In this document: positions 47,001 through 58,900 of the stretch, in pieces | Numbering within the stretch: position 1 is the stretch's first letter | Layout of the letters: each line of letters opens with the position of its first letter | NCBI GenBank assembly: GCA_030141605.1 | Contig: JAQGDQ010000043.1 | Coordinates: 641,501-705,500 of the forward strand | Origin: Tubiluchus corallicola | Lineage: Eukaryota; Priapulida; Priapulimorpha; Priapulimorphida; Tubiluchidae | Reading direction: 5' to 3' | Length of the DNA: 64,000 nucleotides | Position numbers and translations under genes: made by a program | Notes under the pieces: model-generated | What the model saw: only the letters and a program-made list of their open reading frames with translations | Database searches by the model: none | Told to the model about the DNA's origin: nothing

Positions 47001-48939
47001 CCGGGAGCATTTGGACGGGTGCCCAATCTTCAACATAATCAGGAGAAACTGATACCATGTTTGACTTCTGAAACCTTGTGTATTCATGCTTGAGGTCTAT
47101 GTGCCGAGATCGTTCTTGTGCAAATGCTTGATCTACAGAGACAGATCTTTTCTGATGTGCTGGAAGTTTTTGGTCTGTTGGCAGTGATATTCCCCTTCTT
47201 CTTACGTTAAAGCTATTCTTTCTCTGCAATATAAATATTTAAGCAAAGAACTATAATATATTACAATCACCGGTATGAGTTTACAATTCCTCACACAATC
47301 TAAATACCCTAACCCATCCTAACCCTAACTCGAACCTCATCCTTAATCCGCTTCACCAACTAATTTCTTTTGTGTTGGAAATTGTAAATTATAGTGCAAT
47401 CTTCTAAAACTTTTAGTCTAAAATGTTTCTATAACATACCACTGTCAATGTTATCACAAGCAAAGCATTATTATGAGAATTCATATAAAGAATGTGCTGA
47501 TTAACATACTCATTCTTTAAATGCTTAATACAAGTATCCATTTGACGCAAATATAATCAATTACTCTATTAAAATAAAATTTGAAAAAATGTCTTTAAAA
47601 GCAATTTGCCACTGAGTTGTTACAACGCAGGTGTTGCTAGTCATATAAATGGTAACTTATTTAAAACGAATACATTGGGCAGCTCTTTCTAAAAAAGTGA
47701 GAAGAATTCACAGTCCTAATGAAAAAAAAACCATGAAACAGATCTGCAATACTAGAACATTTAGCGTTTGTTGAATACAGTGTTGGCTTTCAGAAAACAG
47801 AAACTGCTGTGTCTTAAACATGGCAAAAGTCACATTTGTTGTATCTTATTGTGTTTCACATCCTCCAATGTAAAAAATTCAAGTTTTTTTCTGTCATATA
47901 ATCATTAATTAATACAAGTAACTCACATTTGAAACTTGTTTAGAGGTAGGCCTGAATGCTAACTGCACATGAAGAGTATGTCCTAAAAGATTCAATTCAG
48001 AATTTGGTAGGTTAATTACAGTCAAAGTGCTCTCGACATCAGCAAATGTCACAAAGGCGTGCCTAAAACATAAAAGTTGCACCATGCAATAGAGCCTTCA
48101 AGGAGTCCAGAGACTGACTGAAGCCAATCTGAGATCAAAATCAAAAAGTGAGTGCATTTCTGAATAGTTTTGTGTCTGGAAATTTTACTAATGACTAAGC
48201 AGAACTACAGGGACTGTATTTTCTACACTGCTATCAAGATAAAACTATCAAAAAAATGATGTTAAGCAATATCACACCTACCCTTTATGCCTCAAAAGAT
48301 GTCTGTTTTGCGGTATCCAAGCTCCAGAGACTCTTCCAAATTTTTCAAAAAATTTAATCAGATCCCGCATGTTAGCTTTGAAAGGAAAATTCCTGAAATA
48401 ACAAAGAAAAAACATCATGTCAATATGCCTAAGTACTGTAGAATGAATGTGTGTTTCCAATTTGCTTAGTTCAGCTCCATTGTTATCATTATGTCTAGCG
48501 CTAAACCTACGAACAGTCTGATTTAGATAATTTTCTACTGCGCAAATTTTAATGGTTTCCTTAATAGCTTTATACACAATCTGCATTAATGCACACAAGA
48601 CAAAAATTATAATGCGGCATCTGATAACAAGACAATTTGACTAACATGAAAGTAATCTAATGATAATTACTTTACGTAAATTCGATGTGAATCATATACA
48701 ACTGTGTCTTCATAAGTCTTTGTCAGCTGTGTTGACTTAGACGCCTCTGATGAAGGTGGGTCACAATTAGTTTCAATGGTACTAGATGGCAGTGAGGCCA
48801 TGAGTTGTGCTTCGGCTTCTAAACGCTTGAGGCGAACAACTACCTTAGGATCCTTGCGGTAATCATACTTGTAAGGCCTGGCTTTAATTCGGTCATTGCC
48901 CCAGTCTTCGTCTTCTTCATGGTTTTGATATTCCTCCAT
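37587..48939 (-). CDS. RRM / F-box / leucine-rich-repeat protein
   Basis: Fifteen exons in minus order: 48939-48671, 48392-48282, 48062-47927, 47223-46960, 46732-46618, 45654-45541, 44814-44717, 43923-43807, 43695-43588, 42983-42878, 40951-40828, 40198-40008, 39413-39267, 38687-38577, 37657-37587. They give 693 residues, in frame throughout. The ATG follows an acceptor (GTTTCAG then GTGCTTGGAATACA), so a non-coding first exon lies upstream. Residues 1-85 are acidic and charged. An RRM at about 86-165 shows RNP2 as RIYVKNF and RNP1 as KGHAFVTF. A basic linker leads to an F-box at about 239-285 (LPDDVLMYTFSFL, VCHRWH), then LRRs of the cysteine-containing type to about residue 640 (NCSNLTDEGI, GCPKITNE). 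The C-terminus is Asp/Tyr/Gly-rich and ends DDYDFDC. F-box LRR proteins recruit substrates to SCF ubiquitin ligases; the RRM suggests an RNA-linked substrate or location, which is inference. I do not know a vertebrate protein with this exact order. Confidence 0.87.
38218..38345. repeat. Short repeat rich in CCAACGTTGG-like palindromic words
   Basis: The words CCAACGTTGG, CCAACATTGG, CAGCGTTGG and CCAATATCGGGTTGG recur within 125 bp, partly in inverted order. It lies in the last intron of the F-box gene. The class is unknown; it could be a MITE fragment. Confidence 0.4.
41620..42679. mobile_element. Tc1/mariner-pogo type non-autonomous element in the F-box gene
   Basis: It is flanked by TA on both sides. 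The left end is CAGTCGAATCCCGGTAGTAA and the right end in reverse complement is CTATCGAATCCCGTTAATAC. A CGGCTTATAACGAAATT motif inside the left end resembles the 8905-10030 element, so the two are probably related. No transposase is recognisable in the 1,060 bp. Confidence 0.7.
42744..42847 (-). repeat. tRNA-derived SINE, copy 4
   Basis: On the minus strand: TGTGGCATAATGG (A-box region), then a perfect B box GGTTCGAGTCC, then GGTGCAAAATTTTTTAGACTTT, the family tail. It lies in the intron, 30 nt downstream of the donor of F-box-gene exon 42983-42878 and in the same orientation as the gene. Confidence 0.75.
43995..44054. repeat. (TA)n(GA)n microsatellite inside an 11-bp perfect inverted repeat
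   Basis: The arms GCTACACAGCT (43995-44005) and AGCTGTGTAGC (44044-44054) are exact inverse copies. They enclose a run of TA dinucleotides followed by GA dinucleotides. A further TATATATAT lies just outside the right arm. Confidence 0.9.
45985..46260. repeat. Low-complexity trinucleotide tract
   Basis: Imperfect ATC/CAT/CAA-type repeats give Asp/Asn-rich or Met/Ile-rich open frames on the minus strand. It lies in an intron of the F-box gene; no splice sites join it to the neighbouring exons. Confidence 0.6.
47275..47400. repeat. Telomere-core MITE, copy D
   Basis: The left end is GAGTTTACAATTCCTCACAC. The core is about 45 bp of CCCTAACCCATCCTAACCCT-type sequence. The right end reads CCGCTTCACCAACTAATTTC then TTTTGTGTTGGAAATTGTAA. 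It has the same orientation and order as copy A, with a shorter core. It lies 50 bp upstream (gene sense) of an F-box-gene exon acceptor. Confidence 0.7.
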
Positions 48940-49900
48940 TGTATTCCAAGCACCTGAAACAATCTGCAATTTATTAACATATTCTCTGAGCTTATCATCA
49001 TTGTTGTAATCCGCTTTCTTTTTCTATTACATTCAAACTTTAGTAATTAGTTATCTTCATATATAAATTCTAATTTAATTCATTTTCTCCATTAGTTTGC
49101 AATTTTCAAAATGATTTTTATACCGATTGCCCAAAGACAAACCAAATGGCACTCAAATTAGGGAACCATTTTTGAAAGTGAAAAAAATTAGTGCAGGTCA
49201 AGAAGAATAAAATTTTTATAACTGATTTGCTAGTGATAGGATACTTGTATTTGCTGATGATTTTCTTAAGACAAATAAGATTATAGTTAACAGAAAAATG
49301 TGTACTGTTTTAGCTTAGCGGCAATAATGTCATTATGAAAATTAACTGTTACTGAATATCTTGCCTTTCAAAATGCATCAATCAATTGACGATAAGTACT
49401 TCAGTTGATATAAATAAATAACATATGTTTAATTAAACAATTTCCAAAGTCTATAAGCAGGACCTATTCAATGGTCAGGGTGTTAGTTTCATAAATGTTT
49501 ACTTAAATATTACCATTTACATGAATAGCATAATTATCACAAGTAGCACAATAATCACCTAATAAGGCATAATATAAATTCAAGTTAGGTGCACCATAAT
49601 TTAGCATTATAGGTCTACATAAAGGGACTGGCTCTGTTAGCCAGTGAAAGCTAAGAGAGTCGTCCTCGTTGCTCACGTCTAGCAGCCTTATATAAATGTT
49701 TCCTTCATAAATTAATCTGAATAGTGGGCTTCATGCAATGCATACTTGTACGGTCTGGAACTACCTACAGACCTATTCTAAGGACAAATCTAGGTTTACC
49801 ATTCAAGGCTATATTATAAGACTGCAGTTAAAGGAAAATTCATTAATAACAAAAAATGCTGGAGAAATTTCTTGGCGATTTTATAGATTAACACAAAAAG
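48940..49900. other. Upstream region of the F-box gene
   Basis: The F-box start codon sits 15 nt behind an acceptor at about 48953, so a non-coding exon and the promoter should lie here or beyond the LINE remnant that follows. I could not place them. No coding frame is recognised. Confidence 0.4.
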
Positions 49901-49949
49901 TAATTTTAACTCTGCGAACATATATGCGATTTCCCGACATTTTTGCTGA

Positions 49950-51345
49950 TATTGCTCAATTCTTCTTCACAAATTAACTCATTATGGAATCTGAGGCATA
50001 CTTGGTTTGAGGCATGGCCAATACAGGGTTCCATATTGGGATCTCTGTTGTTTTTACTTTACATAAATGATCTAAGTAATTTATTACATAACTCGAACCT
50101 ATTTCAGTTTGCTGATGATACAACTCTATTTTTTAATCTCTCTTCTTATTTTATAGATGAGATGAGATGCTACCTGGAATTGCAGATTGGTTCACATCTA
50201 ACATGTTATATCTTAACCCCAACAAAACAAAATGCATGATTTTTCATAACAAAAACAAAAAACTTCCAAATGATATAAACATATATTATGATGGATCCTT
50301 GATTGAACTTGTAAATACTTTCAAATTTTTTGGAATAAGTCCTTCACGAAAATTTAAACTGGAAGCCTCATATAAACATGATAAGTCAAAAAATTGCAAA
50401 AACATTGTAATAATTTAATTTACCAAAAACAAACTATGTAAATTTCATTTATTATCTTTATATAATACATTAATTTTGCCTTACTTAACTTACTGTTGTG
50501 TGTTATAGGGCAGAACTTATCCTATGAACCTGGCTATCTTAAATAGACATCAAAGAAAATTTCTCCGCAACATGAATGGTCTCTCAAAATATACAACAGT
50601 ACAAGAGTAAATCATTATTTCGAAACAGTAGTATTTTAATTTTAGAAGATTTAATTTTATTTAACCTCTCTACACATATGTACAAAACGCATTTCGGTTT
50701 ATTTCCAACTACTTCCATTAATCCAGTATTACGTAACCAAACACAATATAGCACACGTTTTAATGAATATCGTAGAACATTGTAGAACAAATCTTGATAG
50801 ACATTTTTTTAAATTCACAGCCTCTTACAATGGAAAAATATTCCTCCAAATATAAAAAGCCGCAAATCTATAAATATTTTTTAAAAATCTTTGAAACGTC
50901 ATGTTTTTGTCTTGTCTAATATATACTTATAGTGAATAATTCACTTAGTTGGTGATTCGTATCGGTTGTTTACCATCATCCACTGATGGTTTCTTGTCAA
51001 AAATCAGTTGCAGCTAATGTGAACATGGTCATTTTCTTATTTTATGTTTTCTGTCCCTTCTTCTTTCCTTCTGTTTTCTTTCTACTAACTGCAACATAGC
51101 TCTTCTTTATTCTCTTCTTTTCTCATCATCTAGCTTCTTCATTCTTTATTTCACATTTCGTGGTGGCTTAACAAGGTCCCCTTTTTAGCTACCATGCGGA
51201 AAACTTCAACACCTTAATATAGTATTTCTAGGGAGTCAGAACTTCTTTTATTTTTTGCTGTTTTCAATTATACAAGAAGTTGTACATGTATATTTGTATT
51301 ACTATTAGTTGTTTGCTGGTGAAATAAACTGAATTTAATTTGAAT
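49950..51345 (+). mobile_element. Decayed LINE (reverse transcriptase C-terminal half and 3' tail)
   Basis: From about 50018 the frame reads PIQGSILGSLLFLLYINDLS and FADDTTLFF, the core 'GSxLGPLLFxxYINDL' and FADD motifs of a non-LTR reverse transcriptase. NPNKTKCMIFHNKNKK, KFFGI and then LPYLTYC follow, with several stops and frameshifts. The 3' region runs to GTGAAATAAACTGAATTTAATTTGAATT at about 51345. The jockey/CR1-like class is inferred from motif order. It is non-functional. Confidence 0.8.
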
Positions 51346-52989
51346 TACTATGAATGTCTACTAGTTTAGTATTGCTTCTGCACTCCCTATATGCAGCTTG
51401 ACTTGGTGGAAAATTGCCATTCAATCTTTCACGTATACGTCTAATCATGCATATAGCCAAAATTTAGTATAATTGGTCCAAATCCAATAGCCCAAATTAT
51501 AATCACTAGTAGCAAGACGGGCATTCTTTCACAAACCTTCGTAATTTTTATGAAAGTTTCCCACGTTGAACCTGGCGGAACTAGAAAGTGGCAGAAACAG
51601 TAAGTTTTTTTAAACGAAGCTGAAGAATTTTCAGGTTTTTAACATTTTTATGGGTAAAAGTCACTTATTTAAGTACTTGTTGTATTTGATCATGATTGCG
51701 ATAGAAATTTTTGAAATAAGTTCTTCACTCTTGAAATAAACAATCTTGAAACGTCTTCCTTGAAGTTGTTTTATAAAATTAAAACAGGCAGGCGACTATT
51801 AATTAATACTAAGTATTAGTATTATTAAGGACTAGTAGTATTATCACAAATAATCGGCATATTAATTAATTTTAGGAGAGACATAATTGATAATTAGGAG
51901 ACAAATTAAAAAAGAATATGTGTGTGTATACGAGCTTTTAGCTTTGTCGTAATTATGCCTTACCTAAATAAATAGGTAGGTCATTTATTTCGCACATATA
52001 GTTGAATACAGTAATTACAACAACAACTAATGAAAACAAGCCAAATGCGAGTGCAACGTACGACCATGTGGACCTTTACACGCAGTGCTTAAAGTGTATT
52101 TATTTAGGTAAGGGGTCTCATGGCGAACAGAACAAGCAACAGCTAAATGCTTTTGGGGGAGCGTTATAAGCTGTGGGGCTTATACTTTCCTTGATTTTAC
52201 ACTTTTGAGACCTTTAATGGTGGAAAAAGGTCAGTTTAGTAAGCAATTTTTCAACCATTTTTCGACATTAAGGATACAAAATTTAGGTGTCAATTCAAAA
52301 ACAGCAATTGCTTTTTAATCAGTGAATTAAATAGTTTTCATCCACTAGCTTTTATACTTTACACGCTATCAGTCTTGGTCTATCCACGTCATTTATCCAT
52401 GTGGAATCACGGAGCAAACAAAATACAGCAAGGTGTATGTTTGTGAATATGTGTAAGCAGTTAACTATTTCCTATAAATAAGTTTTGGTTCTCAATATAT
52501 GTTATGTTATTTATGAACAAGATACATCTTACATAAATAATCTGATTTTGTATTTCCCACGATGAAATATGATATTTTTAAGTATTGCATTGTATATTAC
52601 AAATGGATGATTTTACGTTTACAATTTTCGTGTGCAATGCCTTATGTTTAACCATCTAAGGATGGTTTGCAATTTAGTTGAAGGATTTCTGGATGTATAG
52701 CCAAATCCCGATTGTCATTCATCTTTAATACATTGTTCATGAATATCGTTGAAACTCCTACTAGTGCTAGTGCTAAAATTACTTATCAAAACAATGTTGT
52801 TAGTGTTCTACACAAGTGTTGTACATAGTTATTATAATATTAGTAAGTCACTACATTGAAAGTACAAGAGTGTAATGAGTTTAGTTAACTTAGTAACTGA
52901 TATTGATAATTTAAAGAATTATTAATTAAAAGAGATTTGAAACATTACAGGATAAAATGTAGTATAAAGTACAAACAAAGACAGCAACA
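51346..52989. other. Region between LINE remnant and DRG1 start
   Basis: This should contain the DRG1 promoter and 5' untranslated sequence. The DRG1 ATG has a good context (GCAACAATGTC, A at -3). I cannot place a transcription start, and no other gene is recognised. Confidence 0.4.
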
Positions 52990-55900
52990 ATGTCAACGAT
53001 ATTAGAAAAAATTGCGGCCATCGAAGCTGAGGTATGCACTTTCGTAGTTTTGTGTACATGTAATTTTGAATTTAAGCAAGGTGACAGTCCTTGACATGTA
53101 GTGTTGCATTTATTATCTGATTCGTTATGCCTTTTTAATCAGTTGCTATTAGTTTACCATTGCTTTGATGGTAAATATTAAATAATTCATTTTTATATAT
53201 TGCTTATGACCCTTATGTTTACTGCAGATTTTGTTCATTTTTTATGTAAAGACTTGTGTATATATATATATACTATATATACTGTTCATTTCGAATTATT
53301 GTAAATAACTTATTGTAAACTCGTTATAACAACATTGAGTAAGCCTTAGCGTAATGTTAAAATAACAACACTGCTTAAGACAAATGCATCCAGTGCTGAC
53401 TAACAAAATTAAAGTGCGAAACTAAGGTCTAATTATTTACAATAACAATACATATTTACAAACACGATATTAAAACATATTTACAAAACAATACTACATA
53501 TTTGATTTGCCCTCTGTTCTTCCTCATCTACATTAACGACTTGCCTCTTTGTTCTAACTTAAACACTCGATTCTTCGCCGATGACACATGTTTCTTTCTA
53601 TCAGACACCAATTTACAGTCTCTCCAAAATTGAACTAATTCTGAATTACTAAAAGTCAATAATTGGATGTTAGCCAACAGCTTGTCAGTAAATTTAGCAA
53701 AAACCAAGTACATGTTAATTGGAAGGAGATCACAAAATGAGAAATTGGGGTTTAATTTAAAAATAGGTAACCATGATTTAGTTCAAACCAACTGCATTAA
53801 GTACCTTGGCCTTCAAATTGATAGTAATATAAAATGGAAAACTCATATTAATACTATAACAACAAAACTAAGTAAGACTGCAGGTGTATTTGCAAAACTA
53901 CGTCACTTTATTAATATGCCAATCCTCATAATGATATATTATGCTTTAGTGTACCCATACCTACAGTACTGTGTGCTATGCTGGGGAAAAACTAAGCAAT
54001 ATATACTACAACCACTTACCACCTTACAAAACAAAATTGTTAAATTAATTACATTCTCTCATTACAAAGCACATGCTACACGTATAAACTTCGTATAAAC
54101 AGTTAGATATACTAAAAGTTTGCGATATATACAGTTTGGAACTCTTTAAGTTTATGTGCAAGTACAAAACAGGCAATATATAAGAACTATTTTTTAAAAA
54201 TAAACGAAGTCCATTCATATTCCACGAGATCCTCAGAAAAAGGTTTCTACTTTCAAAATAGGTACAAGACTCAATATGGCTTGAATTTTCTACACCATAA
54301 TGGTGTCAAACTTTCTAATAGTCTCCCTCATGAAATCTTAGCTTGCCAAACATTGCACACTGCAGTTAAAAAATTTCGCCTCTATTTAATCGGCAACTAT
54401 TCAGTTAATTAATGGATTTAGGAAAAAAAAAATTCAAATCTTAGTTTCGAATTTATCTCTTAGTTATCTTTCGGTTCGACATCTATTTCACTGAATATTC
54501 ACATAGTTTAAAAAAAGATTCAGCATTATCCTTATTGTTTATCGCTGACCTACTTTAATTATTTTTACTGGAGTTATATTTTGTTCAATGTATTTGTAAT
54601 TTGCGTAACTTCGATATTGCTTTAGTTTTTTTTGTTTTTATATTGTTTCTTATGTCGGTTTGAGTTCTTGATTTATATCTAATTATTAGTTTTGTTTTTG
54701 ATGAGTTTAAATTTTCCGTTTTGTTTGCTAATTTAAATCTTGCCTCTTCTCATAGCCAAACTTATTTACTGTCTCTAAATTTAAACTTATTTGAACTTGT
54801 TGCCTCATTTATTGTTATTTATTTTTATTTATTTTGTTAAGTTGCTTATTATTTTCATTTGTACATACCTCACTTGACAGGTCATTTAATTTTCTTTAGT
54901 TTGGATAGGGGTGGTTGACTTGGTGACCCTTGGTCTTTTCGCCACCCCGTCTCTTTTCCGTCTTTATTTTAGTTTTTACCTTTTGTTTTTGCTTATTATG
55001 TAAAATTCAGAGACAAATAAATTTTTTACTTACTTACTTACTTACTACAAATGTACATTAAATTTTACATGACATTTATATTGTGTATACATTTGACATG
55101 ACACAATTAACAAAACATGCTTTACATTACATAAATTTTGTATTCTTGATCATTTTATATAGATCAGGGTAGGTATAATTGAAAGTTGAGTCTGTGTAAT
55201 TAGTGTCAGATGAATAATATTGAATTTGGTTTTACATTGCAGAATCACAAATTATTCGCAGATTGTCTAAAAAGGAAAATCACTTCTGGTTAAGTCATTT
55301 CAAACATCTTTAACAAATGATATGAAAAAGTAAGGCTTTAAGCCCGTGTAAGCTCTCTAGCTTTCTTACATGTCAATCTTTTAATTTTTAAATAATCACA
55401 TTTGCCATAATTATCATTATATTTACATTTAATGAACTGCAGATTGTAACCTAATGTTAACTGCACTGAGTATTCTGCATTTCTATCAAAAAAGTTCCCA
55501 AGCATATTACTGCTATTAACATATGACATAAATAATTTTACGAATCTGATTTCAATTTGGGTATTCAGACAAAGCACACTTGGTAAATGAGGTAACAAAA
55601 ACCTATGAGTTTGGTATGGTAAATGCCAAAATTTACATACGCCTATGTTCTAGGAAGTATCAAGGTTATTAATAAGAGTGTTGTCAAGCTTCCTTATTTG
55701 CGAGCCATAAACGCTATGACGGTACAATTGAGATATTTTAGTCTTAATACAACTATTAAGAAACAAGAACTCACACAACACTGTTTACCCGACAAATGAA
55801 ATCTCCACATTTAAGTAGAATTTCAGCAATATCCGACAGATTAAATGTAAGATAGAGCACGTTGTCACAAAAAGACATCGGTGTGTTATTACTGTGGGGT

Positions 55901-58900
55901 GTATGTTCCAGAGAACATTCCTATGAGAATAGAAAATTATACATTTGCTCTTTACTTTGTGACAACTTATGTTTATGAAATCAGTATCATAATTTCTGGC
56001 ATACTCTTCACAATTTTTTGACATGGCCTGGAGAGCCTGTATATTCGAAGCCAACAGACTAAAGTCGTCAGCATATGCGATATTGCTACAGTACCTGCTA
56101 CCCACCATACATCCATTTTTAGAATCCCACAGTTTAGATAATAGTCCATCTAAGTACACTCCAAATAAAATGGGGGATAAAGGTGTCTTGGACTCGTGGC
56201 ACTCCAGTTATCAGTGCATCTTTATTAGTTCCAATCATGTTCTTTTCCTTCTCTGCTCCACTTTCTTCTGATGGTACTTCGGGACCTTAAATTTGGCTGT
56301 GGCAGAACCAGCACTCTCCTTTTTTCGTTAAAGAACTGATAAAAATGATCTCCACTTGTCAGTATTTTGGTTCTCCTCTTCTGCACACTCACTGTTTGAT
56401 GTAGTCACACTTTTCACCTTTGCTTGACGATTCTCGATCGCCGACGAATTATTTGTCTCAGCATCATTTTCTATAGTCCTCATCGTAACAATTGCCTTTC
56501 TATTCTATTTTTCAGACATGCTCCTCTGACCTTAGCAGGTTCATGTTCAACTTTTGACTAGGCGGTCTTCTACAGCACACATATTCACTTCCTTGGAACA
56601 TATTTTGGCAATTGGTCTAAGTTTTTCGCCACAAACTGAAATAATGCACGATCGTCACTTGTGTCTAGATATTTCATGGTATCAAATATGTCGCAAAAAT
56701 CTGCTTTATGTGCTGATCTAACTGCAGTTGAACGTCTATTTGGTATTGTAGGCAAGACTTGATGCACTCATCCCATAAATCACATTTAGCTTTACTGATC
56801 TTATTTATTAAGTAAAAGCTTAGTAAGACTGTTTTAATGCATCATTAGAAATAAATTGTGCATGGTGAAAGCAGTATGCAAGCACCTCATTACTTTGTGA
56901 TAATGTACGTTATCAGGCGCATCGTCAAAAAAGTCGCTGGTCATTCTCCTCTTTGACAAAAGCCTCCGTTATTTGTTACAGGCACCTTTTCTCGGCAGGA
57001 TAACGAGGTTGTTGCCCTACTGACTACTGTTCCTACAACTCTTCACAGACCATTCAGAAATACTGAATATTAGAGTATTTTTCAATTTTTTAAATCTGAC
57101 TTCAAGATTTACCTTCAATCATTTGCAGCTGTCAAGTTCTGCATTCCTTTATGGTTATACTTATATAACTGCTAGTGTCGCAATTGATAAATACCTTAAA
57201 TTACAAGAAATTTGCACAAAACACATACATACAAGAAAACACATACATACACAATATAAACATAAGTTCTAATTAACTGCAATTTTTCAATAATTCAGAT
57301 GGCAAGGACTCAAAAGAATAAGGCTACTGCAGGTCATCTGGGATTACTAAAGGCACGTTTGGCAAAACTACGCCGAGAATTGATTGCTCCCAAAGGTGGA
57401 GGTGGAGGTTCAGGAGAAGGGTTTGATGTTGCTAAAACAGGAGATGCACGGATTGGATTTGTTGGTATGCTGAAAATTGAAGCTTGTTTGTAGAAATCAG
57501 TTGAATCACAAAATTATGATTGTGGGTGTGCATTCTAATTGACACATTATGGGTTAGTTGTACTAACTGGGCTTTATGAATTTATTAATAACAATAATTG
57601 TTATTATTATTAATTTTTGTAATTTTTAAGGGTGAGTTTAGAAATCGGGATAAAGAGCTGACCAGTATACAGTTGTGGCCAGAGTTGTTATTGCAATGCG
57701 GGCAGTGTTACTTTGTTTGAAAAAGAATTTCAAAAGCCCTTTTTGTACGTTCTCAAGCAGTCAAAGGTCAGCTCCTTGATCTTACAAGTTTTCTTGCTTT
57801 GAATTCTAGTTGTGTATCAGTCAAGCTAGGGTTGCTTTTTTTTATACAAATTGTCTGAGACAGACCCAGCAAGCTAAAATCCAGTATTTGACAATTGTAT
57901 TAAAGTCAATGTAGATGGTTTTGGCAAGACCAGAATTGGCTGATTGCCAAGCATGGGTTTCTAAGATAAGACACTGAACTAGCAGTTGTGTCTTTGTCGC
58001 ATTCAGGTATTGCACAATGTTGTATTGTGTAATAATTTCAGGCTTTCCTTCAGTTGGTAAATCAACATTGTTAAGTAATCTTGCTGGTGTATACAGTGAA
58101 GTTGCTGCTTACGAGTTCACCACTCTCACAACAGTGCCAGGAGTAATAAAATATAAAGGTGCTAAAGTACAAGTAAGTTTTTTATTGTTTTGGATGAAAA
58201 TGTGTTGTGAACTCAACAGCATTGAACAACTCGTTGTGTTTTTTTTACTTGAGAGGACTAATTTTTAATTTCACTTGACTTGAATGTTGCTACAGGTGTT
58301 TGTCAAACAAACATTGGTGACTTAGTTCTGAAATCAATTTAGTGTTGAAAAATGTTTTACATTTGGCTGAGCAAACCCGCGTTTGTGCTTAGTGCTTACA
58401 ATGCGTGCTTTCCCTAAAGCAAAGAATGACATTCTGTTCCAATTTGACATTATTTCCACTTTAATGACATGGTAATTTGTTTGCAGTTACTTGATTTACC
58501 AGGGATCATTGAAGGTGCAAAGGATGGTAAAGGTAGAGGAAGACAAGTCATAGCAGTTGCAAGGACATGCAGTCTGATATTTATAGTGCTAGATGTACTT
58601 AAACCTTTAGGTAATTGTAGGTCATTTTGTTCACAATTGACAGGAGTAAATACCAGATAGTTGATTATCCAGCAACATATGTTGTAAGTCTTCTTATTTC
58701 ATCGAAAATCTCTTCAGTGACGACTAAAATTAGTCACAGTTCCTGGAGTTTGACAATCTATATTCCTTTGCAATAATGCAATATATTAAGCAGCGAGTTA
58801 ACATAATCCGGGTAGCTCATACTTTCCAAAAGAATTTTTGTAATGATTTAATAAAATTGATCCATACAGAAGATACAGTCAAAGTCATTATTGGTAGTGA

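Noticed and set aside
53300-53445. Another pogo-like end (CTCGTTATAACAACATTGAG)
   Set aside because: The word resembles the TTATAACGA motifs, but no matching opposite end or TA duplication could be found.
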